Assembly: GCA_919902095.1 (NCBI GenBank)
Contig: CAKKQL010000065.1
Span: 1 to 11,232 of the forward strand
Reading direction: 5' to 3'
Length of the DNA: 11,232 bases
Origin: Acidiferrobacterales bacterium
GTDB taxonomy: Bacteria > Pseudomonadota > Gammaproteobacteria > Acidiferrobacterales > Sulfurifustaceae
A program made the translations under genes and the position numbers. Shown here piece by piece: positions 7,659 to 11,232 of the stretch (positions are counted from its first letter, which is position 1; the number at the start of each line of letters is the position of its first letter). The notes below the pieces were generated by a model. The model saw only the letters and a list, made by a program, of their open reading frames with translations. It was not told where the DNA came from and ran no database searches.

Positions 7659-7707
7659 GGAATGCGGAATCTTTAATTAATTCCGCACTCCGCATTCCGA
7701 ATTAATT
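7659..7707. repeat. Short interspersed inverted repeat (GGAATGCGGAAT type) at the hypA 3' end
   Basis: GGAATGCGGA at 7659-7668 is the exact reverse complement of 7689-7698, and a further partial unit ATTCCGCA (7680-7687) sits between them. AATTAATT occurs twice, at 7675-7682 and 7700-7707. The unit looks like a small dispersed repeat and fills almost the whole 29-base hypA-hypB gap as well as the last codons of hypA (NAECGIN). It stops just before the hypB ribosome binding site. It could form a hairpin in the operon mRNA and influence hypB expression; that effect is inference. Confidence 0.7.
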
Positions 7708-8038
7708 CGACGCTGACGAGCAACAACTCATCGCCGCTCAGTAGCTGCGTGTGCCAGTCGCCGCACTCGCCGCACAGCAGCCGGCTCGCGGTGGCCTCGG
7801 TCTCGGCGCCGCAGGACTCGCAACGCACGCGCACCGGCAGTTCCTCGATGGTGAGTTCGGCGGCCTCGGCAATGGTACCGGCGCGCGCCAGCGGAAACGC
7901 CTGCGCCAGCAACGACGGCACGACACCCGAGAGCGGGCCGATGCGCACGACGATATTTTTCACGCCCGTGGCGCCGTGGTCCGAGGCCACGCGCGCGACT
8001 TGGTCGAGCATGCCCTGACAGACGGAAAGCTCATGCAC
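7673..8038 (-). CDS. hypA: Hydrogenase nickel metallochaperone HypA
   Basis: HypA binds nickel and passes it to the hydrogenase large subunit together with HypB. The 121-residue protein begins MHEL, which holds the nickel-binding His2, and has the zinc ribbon pairs CESC (73-76) and CGEC (89-92). The body up to SGDELLLVSVEL matches the family's usual end. The last nine residues (IRNAECGIN) are encoded by an interspersed repeat and look like an acquired tail, so the original stop may have been replaced when the repeat arrived. The ATG at 8038 overlaps the 3' end of hypC by eight bases, pointing to translational coupling. Key metal ligands are intact, so the tail is probably harmless. Confidence 0.96.
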   Translation of the reverse strand: MHELSVCQGMLDQVARVASDHGATGVKNIVVRIGPLSGVVPSLLAQAFPLARAGTIAEAAELTIEELPVRVRCESCGAETEATASRLLCGECGDWHTQLLSGDELLLVSVELIRNAECGIN

Positions 8039-8270
8039 CGGGACGGCCCTCGGCGCTCAGCATTTCGTCGTACAGCTCCCATGCCGAGCGCGCCTCCTGC
8101 GCGCTCATTTTCTGGATGGCGTACCCGACGTGCACCATGACGAAATCGCCCGGCACCACGGGCTCGTGCTGCATCAGGAACAGGCTCACGTCGCGCTCCA
8201 CGCCCTTGGCCTGACAGCGGGCGCTGTAGCCGCTGATTTCCATAACCTGCATGGGTATGCCGAGACACAT
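8031..8270 (-). CDS. hypC: Hydrogenase maturation chaperone HypC
   Basis: HypC is the small chaperone that binds HypD and then the large-subunit precursor to hand over the Fe(CN)2CO unit. The 79-residue protein starts MCLGIP, so the essential Cys2 is present, and it carries the conserved GDFVMVHVGYAI segment (about residues 41-52). The ATG at 8270 is preceded at nine bases by GGAG (8280-8283). It is the first gene of the minus-strand operon, with an FNR-type box about 60 bases upstream. The related paralogue HupF/HybG cannot be excluded by sequence alone, but a place at the head of a complete hyp operon favours HypC. Confidence 0.96.
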   Translation of the reverse strand: MCLGIPMQVMEISGYSARCQAKGVERDVSLFLMQHEPVVPGDFVMVHVGYAIQKMSAQEARSAWELYDEMLSAEGRPGA

Positions 8271-8275
8271 GGCTG

Positions 8276-8283
8276 CTCTCTCC
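8276..8283 (-). promoter_or_regulatory. Ribosome binding site of hypC
   Basis: GGAGAGAG on the minus strand. GGAG lies nine bases before the ATG of hypC, inside the predicted short leader. Confidence 0.55.
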
Positions 8284-8302
8284 GAACGCCGGGTAATGCG
8301 TC

Positions 8303-8308
8303 ATCGTA
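8303..8308 (-). promoter_or_regulatory. Candidate -10 element of the hypC operon
   Basis: TACGAT on the minus strand matches TATAAT at four of six bases, including the key T, A and final A-T positions. If it is used, transcription would start near 8296. That gives a leader of about 26 bases and puts the FNR-type box centre at -40.5, the spacing of class II FNR-activated promoters. No separate -35 is needed in that class. Confidence 0.4.
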
Positions 8309-8329
8309 ATAGCCGCCGGCCGGCTGATT

Positions 8330-8343
8330 TTGACCTATATCAA
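8330..8343. promoter_or_regulatory. FNR/ANR-type binding site in the divergent promoter region
   Basis: TTGACCTATATCAA matches the FNR consensus TTGAT-N4-ATCAA at nine of ten defined bases. It lies in the 106-base region between hypC and the cytochrome c gene. Its centre (8336/8337) is placed at -40.5 for the -10 candidates on both sides. FNR, ANR and DNR proteins recognise nearly the same sequence, so the exact regulator (oxygen or nitric oxide sensing) is open. Anaerobic control of hydrogenase genes by FNR-family proteins is well established. Confidence 0.65.
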
Positions 8344-8364
8344 GAAAGCCCCTGCCGCCCTGCG

Positions 8365-8370
8365 TACCAT
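8365..8370 (+). promoter_or_regulatory. Candidate -10 element of the hydrogenase operon
   Basis: TACCAT matches TATAAT at four of six bases and lies at the same distance from the FNR-type box as the -10 candidate on the other strand. It would place the transcript start near 8377, which is the GTG proposed for the cytochrome gene. Either that mRNA is nearly leaderless or one of the two assignments is wrong. Confidence 0.35.
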
Positions 8371-8376
8371 GCAGCT

Positions 8377-8673
8377 GTGGCTGATGCGATCACCCTCCGG
8401 CTCGTTTTCCCCACGACCGCGCAATTCCTCGGAGCGGCCGCCGCGCTCACCATGATGCCCCCGCTCCTCGCCGGCGCGCAAGCCGAGACCGGCAAGGCGT
8501 TGTTTGAGTCGCGCTGTGCGCGTTGCCATGCCGGCGGTCCGGCGAGCTTTCGGACCGAGCCGGAACACATGGCACCGGTGCTGCGCCCCGGTGCCGTGCA
8601 CCAGCACCGCTTCGCGCTGACGGACAGCCAGAGGCAGGCGCTTGTGGATTACCTGCGCGGCGCGCGTCCATGA
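8377..8673 (+). CDS. Small monoheme c-type cytochrome
   Basis: A CXXCH heme-binding site (CARCH, residues 47-51 from the proposed GTG) and a C-terminal helix (LTDSQRQALVDYLRG) mark a small periplasmic cytochrome c. EPEHMAPVL may supply the sixth ligand Met. With GTG 8377 as start the protein has 98 residues, and the first 36 read as a signal peptide ending in LLAGAQA before ETGKALFE. In-frame ATGs upstream (8251, 8269, 8296) would run into hypC or its leader. ATGs at 8452 and 8455 would leave too short a signal. The start is therefore uncertain. The stop overlaps the ATG of the endopeptidase gene (ATGA), so the gene is part of the hydrogenase operon. It may carry electrons from the enzyme or its Isp module to the respiratory chain; that role is inferred from position only. 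Confidence 0.75.
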   Translation: MADAITLRLVFPTTAQFLGAAAALTMMPPLLAGAQAETGKALFESRCARCHAGGPASFRTEPEHMAPVLRPGAVHQHRFALTDSQRQALVDYLRGARP

Positions 8674-9149
8674 CCGCCCGAACCCTCGTGCTCGGCATGG
8701 GCAATACCCTGTTGCAGGACGACGGCGCCGGCGTGCACGCCGTGCGCCGGCTGCAGGAGCAGGCCGGCGACCTGTCGGGGACCGAATTTCTCGATGTCGG
8801 CACGCTCAGCTTCACGCTCGCCGCGGTAATCGAGGACGCTGAAAAACTCATCATCATTGACGCCGCGAAGATGCAGCAGGCGCCGGGCACGGTACAGGTC
8901 TTCGAGGGCGAGGAGATGGACCGCTTTCTCAACCGTCAGCGCCGCCTGAGCGTGCACGAGGTGAGCCTCGTGGACCTGCTCGCCATCGCGCGCCTGACCG
9001 GCCTGCTGCCGGCGCGCCGCGCGCTCATCGGCATCGAGCCGCAGTCGCTGGACTGGGGCGACGCACCGACGGCGCCGGTCGCGCAAGCCATCCCGCACGC
9101 GGGCGCGGCGGCGCTCGAGCTGATTGAACGGTGGCGGGGACACGCATGA
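8670..9149 (+). CDS. hyaD: [NiFe]-hydrogenase maturation endopeptidase (HyaD/HybD/HupD family)
   Basis: This cytoplasmic protease cuts off the C-terminal peptide of the large-subunit precursor once nickel is in place. The 159-residue protein begins TLVLGMGNTLLQDDGAGV, the family signature. Compared with E. coli HybD, the nickel-sensing residues correspond to Asp18 (Glu in HybD, Asp in many relatives), Asp64 (IIIDAAK) and His96 (SVHEVS), so the site is intact. The ATG at 8670 forms an ATGA overlap with the cytochrome stop; a longer open frame starting at 8523 would only add sequence antisense in character. The gene ends in another ATGA overlap with the HupH-type gene. In Isp-type loci the same protein is called HynD. 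Its substrate, the large subunit, lies outside the window. Confidence 0.95.
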   Translation: MTARTLVLGMGNTLLQDDGAGVHAVRRLQEQAGDLSGTEFLDVGTLSFTLAAVIEDAEKLIIIDAAKMQQAPGTVQVFEGEEMDRFLNRQRRLSVHEVSLVDLLAIARLTGLLPARRALIGIEPQSLDWGDAPTAPVAQAIPHAGAAALELIERWRGHA

Positions 9150-9556
9150 GTCTGCGCGATATTCCGGTGCACGTCGAAAACCCGATGCCGGCAAGTCTGC
9201 TCGGCAGCGTCCAGCCGATTCTGCACGAAATCGAAACCCTGCTGGCGACGCTGGTCGAGACCGGGCAGGGCGGGAGCATCGACCTGCGCGGCCTGCCGAT
9301 GTCGCCGACCGATGACGCGGCGCTGGCGGCGGCGCTCGGCGCGGGCGAGGTCAACGCCAGCGTCCGTGCGCTCGGCGAAACGCAGGTGCAGGAAACCGCC
9401 ATTCACGGCGTGTGGCGCACCACGCATCGCGACGACAGCGGTCACGTCGTCGCGGACCTGATCGAGGTCTCTCACGTGCCTGAGATCCTGAAGACTCACG
9501 ATGCCGATGCGCGCGCGGCGCTGAGCGCGTTACGCGCGCGACTCAAGACGGAGTAG
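9146..9556 (+). CDS. hupH: HupH/HyaF-type hydrogenase maturation protein, single domain
   Basis: Proteins of the HupH/HyaF/HoxQ family assist maturation of the small subunit in several membrane-bound uptake hydrogenases. This one has only 136 residues, about half the length of E. coli HyaF, and seems to contain a single copy of the conserved domain. The recognisable parts are an N-terminal ENPMPASLLGSVQPILHEIETLL helix and the core HGVWRTTHRDDSGHVVADLIEVSHVPEIL. There is no signal peptide. The ATG at 9146 overlaps the stop of the endopeptidase gene (ATGA). A GTG at 9131 in the same frame is less likely. The stop codon is part of the ribosome binding site of hynS, nine bases upstream of that gene, which fits a role with the small subunit. 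The family call rests on motif recall and position. Confidence 0.75.
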   Translation: MSLRDIPVHVENPMPASLLGSVQPILHEIETLLATLVETGQGGSIDLRGLPMSPTDDAALAAALGAGEVNASVRALGETQVQETAIHGVWRTTHRDDSGHVVADLIEVSHVPEILKTHDADARAALSALRARLKTE

Positions 9557-9560
9557 GAGG
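9554..9560 (+). promoter_or_regulatory. Ribosome binding site of hynS
   Basis: TAGGAGG, a near-perfect Shine-Dalgarno sequence, lies five bases before the ATG at 9566 and overlaps the TAG stop of the upstream gene. It is the strongest ribosome binding site in the operon, which suits an abundant structural subunit. Confidence 0.8.
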
Positions 9561-9565
9561 CGCCG

Positions 9566-10681
9566 ATGTCGGAACCGAGAACCCTGGGCGAGGAACTGGC
9601 GCAGCGCGGCGTGAGCCGGCGCGGGTTCCTCAAGTATTGCGCCACGCTCGCCTCGATAATGGCGCTGCCGCCGTCCATGGCGGCGGTGATGGCGGACAAG
9701 CTCGCGCGCGCCACGCGCCAGTCGGTGGTGTATCTCTCTTTTCAGGAATGCACCGGCTGCCTGGAATCGCTGACGCGCTCGCACTCGCCGACGCTCGAAG
9801 GGCTGCTGTTCGACCTCATCTCGCTCGATTTCCAGGAGACGCTGTTCGCGGCCGCCGGGCACGCGGCGGAAGAGGCGCTCGCGAAGGCCATGCGTGACAA
9901 CAGCGGAAAATTCATCCTCATCGTGGACGGTTCCGTGCCGCTCAAGGACGGCGGCGTCTATTCGACCATCGCCGGCCGAACCAATCTCGAAATTCTCAAG
10001 GAGGCCGTGCCGCACGCGGCCGCCGTCATCGCCGTCGGCACCTGCGCCTCCTTTGGCGGCCTGCCGCACGCCAACCCAAATCCCACCGGTGCCGTGAGCG
10101 TGGGCGAACTCATGGACAAGGGACTGGTTGCGCGCAAGCCGCTGATCAATGTTTCCGGCTGCCCGCCGATTCCAGTGGTCATCAGTGGCGTGGTGGCGCA
10201 CTTCCTCACGCTCGGCACCTTGCCCGAGCTCGACGGCTACGGCCGGCCGAAGGTGTTCTTCGGCGACACCATCCACGACCGCTGCTACCGCCGGCCGTTC
10301 TACGACCAGGGCAAGTTCGCCAAGACCTTTGACGACGAGGGCGCGCGCAACGGTTGGTGCCTGTATGAGCTCGGCTGCAAGGGTCCGACGACCTACAACG
10401 CTTGCGCCACCACCAAGTGGAACGGCGGCGTGAGCTTCCCGATCGAGTCCGGACACGGTTGCCTCGGTTGCTCGGAGCCGGACTTCTGGGATGCCGGCAG
10501 TTTCTACGCGCCGCTGCCGGCACCGCGGTTGCCGCTGTCGGCCGCGGCCGGTGCCGCGATCGCCGTCGGTGTCGCCGCCGGCGCAGCCGTCGGCTTCGCG
10601 GGCGTGCGCAAACACAAAATGGCGAAGCAGGCGCACGTGAAACTCACCGCCGATGAACTCGAAAGTGGGAAGAAGCCATGA
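9566..10681 (+). CDS. hynS: Uptake [NiFe]-hydrogenase small subunit, Tat-exported, membrane-anchored
   Basis: The small subunit carries the Fe-S relay that takes electrons from the [NiFe] site of the large subunit. The Tat signal SRRGFLK lies at residues 17-23. Proximal [4Fe-4S] ligands are Cys62, 65, 160 and 199. Distal ligands are His237, Cys240, 265 and 271. Medial [3Fe-4S] ligands are Cys280, 299 and 302. A hydrophobic Ala/Gly/Val-rich segment (~323-346) followed by basic residues is a C-terminal membrane anchor. ECTGCLES and GTCASFGG lack the two extra cysteines of oxygen-tolerant hydrogenases, so this is a standard group 1 enzyme. The 371-residue length is normal. The following Isp1 gene, which starts in an ATGA overlap with this stop, makes the Isp type (HynS) more likely than HyaA/HupS. 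The protein acts at the periplasmic face of the membrane. Confidence 0.97.
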   Translation: MSEPRTLGEELAQRGVSRRGFLKYCATLASIMALPPSMAAVMADKLARATRQSVVYLSFQECTGCLESLTRSHSPTLEGLLFDLISLDFQETLFAAAGHAAEEALAKAMRDNSGKFILIVDGSVPLKDGGVYSTIAGRTNLEILKEAVPHAAAVIAVGTCASFGGLPHANPNPTGAVSVGELMDKGLVARKPLINVSGCPPIPVVISGVVAHFLTLGTLPELDGYGRPKVFFGDTIHDRCYRRPFYDQGKFAKTFDDEGARNGWCLYELGCKGPTTYNACATTKWNGGVSFPIESGHGCLGCSEPDFWDAGSFYAPLPAPRLPLSAAAGAAIAVGVAAGAAVGFAGVRKHKMAKQAHVKLTADELESGKKP

Positions 10682-11232
10682 CCGGCATGGAGCTGCTCAA
10701 CTGGGCGCGTGGGCCGGGGTTGCAGATCGCGCTGGTCGTTTTTATCGTCGGCGTGGCCATCCGGCTGTGCGAGATGTGGCTGCTCGGCAAAAGCCCGGAC
10801 TTGTCCGAGGCGCGCGGGAGTGCCGCGGCCGGTGGCTGGCGAACGGTTTTTACCCGCTCGCTGCCCATGCCCGGTGCCATCAAGAGCGCGCCGCTGGTAT
10901 TCATCGGCGGTTATGTGTTCCACGCCGGTTTTTTAGTGACGTTCTTGTTTTACGCGCCGCATATCCTGTTCGTGCGCTGGACACTTGGCGTTTCCTGGCC
11001 GGCCCTGCCGGCGTACCTGATCGACGTCGTCGGACTCGCCAGCATTGTGACGCTGGTGGCCCTGCTGGTGAACCGCGTGACCGACCCGGTGCGGCGGTTT
11101 CTGTCGCGCACCGGCGATTACGTTGCCTGGACTGTGACCTTCCTGCCGCTGCTGACCGGCTACTTCGCCTATCACCGCCTGGTCACGGACTACACCACCA
11201 TGCTCGCGCTCCACATCCTGAGCTTCGAACTG
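10678..11232 (+). CDS. isp1: Isp1-like NarI-type cytochrome b subunit (3' end outside window)
   Basis: The frame starts at ATG 10678 (ATGA overlap with hynS) and stays open for 185 codons to the right edge. It shows about five hydrophobic segments (roughly residues 14-35, 72-98, 112-132, 148-165, and 174 onward) and membrane-placed histidines such as His82 (GYVFHAGFL) and His179 (LALHIL), which can bind heme b. RRFLSRTGDYVAW and the overall pattern resemble Isp1, the nitrate-reductase gamma (NarI)-like subunit of Isp-type hydrogenases. A HyaC/HupC cytochrome b would look different and normally follows the large subunit. The protein would take electrons from the small subunit to an Isp2 partner (heterodisulfide-reductase-like) or to quinone. 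Isp2 and the large subunit are expected downstream. An ATG at 10687 is a possible alternative start. Confidence 0.88.
   Translation, partial: MTGMELLNWARGPGLQIALVVFIVGVAIRLCEMWLLGKSPDLSEARGSAAAGGWRTVFTRSLPMPGAIKSAPLVFIGGYVFHAGFLVTFLFYAPHILFVRWTLGVSWPALPAYLIDVVGLASIVTLVALLVNRVTDPVRRFLSRTGDYVAWTVTFLPLLTGYFAYHRLVTDYTTMLALHILSFEL

Noticed and set aside
5691..7676. A 661-codon open frame on the + strand across hypD, hypB and the end of hypA
   Set aside because: It lies antisense to well-supported genes, is extremely rich in Arg, Ala, Gly and His, and shows no domain. Long antisense frames are common in GC-rich DNA.
8271..8376. A sigma-54 (-24/-12) promoter, known for some hydrogenase operons
   Set aside because: No TGGCAC-N5-TTGC-like pair is visible on either strand; the FNR-type box with -10 elements explains the region better.

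Overview
The window is the left part of an uptake [NiFe]-hydrogenase locus from a GC-rich proteobacterium. It holds a complete set of hyp maturation genes facing one way and the start of the hydrogenase structural operon facing the other. The small subunit with a Tat signal, the NarI-like Isp1 beside it, and the hyp gene content all point to the Isp-type group 1 hydrogenases known from sulfur-oxidising and phototrophic gamma- and betaproteobacteria. Two short repeat families that I recall from such genomes fit that placement. The exact taxon cannot be read from the sequence.

Layout. Positions 1-780 carry two small zinc-ribbon-like genes on the + strand, one cut by the window edge. Their base composition is visibly more AT-rich than the rest, so the hydrogenase locus seems to end near 780. 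From 8270 down to 781 runs a tightly packed minus-strand operon: hypC, hypA, hypB, hypD, pap (polyphosphate:AMP phosphotransferase), hypF, hypE. From about 8377 to the right edge runs the divergent operon: a small c-type cytochrome, a HyaD/HupD-type maturation endopeptidase, a single-domain HupH-type chaperone, the hydrogenase small subunit (hynS) and Isp1 (cut by the edge). The large subunit is not in view and is expected further right, after an Isp2 gene if the usual hynS-isp1-isp2-hynL order holds.

How the genes work together. HypF and HypE make the cyanide ligands, HypC and HypD assemble the Fe(CN)2CO unit, HypA and HypB deliver nickel, and the endopeptidase then trims the large-subunit precursor. 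The small subunit carries three Fe-S clusters and is exported by Tat. It passes electrons to the Isp membrane module and possibly to the small cytochrome c. Its proximal cluster has only the standard four cysteines, so it is not of the oxygen-tolerant six-cysteine type. The 106-bp divergent region holds a near-perfect FNR/ANR-type box with a plausible -10 element on each side at equal distance, which would couple both operons to low oxygen.

The most unusual points are: (1) a palindromic GGGAGAGGG-type repeat inserted in frame in hypF, adding about 43 residues between otherwise normal HypF domains; (2) a pap gene embedded in the hyp operon next to hypF, whose reaction releases AMP, the substrate of Pap; (3) a second repeat family that supplies the last codons of hypA; and (4) the symmetric bidirectional FNR-type promoter. 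I saw no RNA genes, CRISPR arrays or insertion-sequence genes, and no gene-free stretch longer than about 110 bases.
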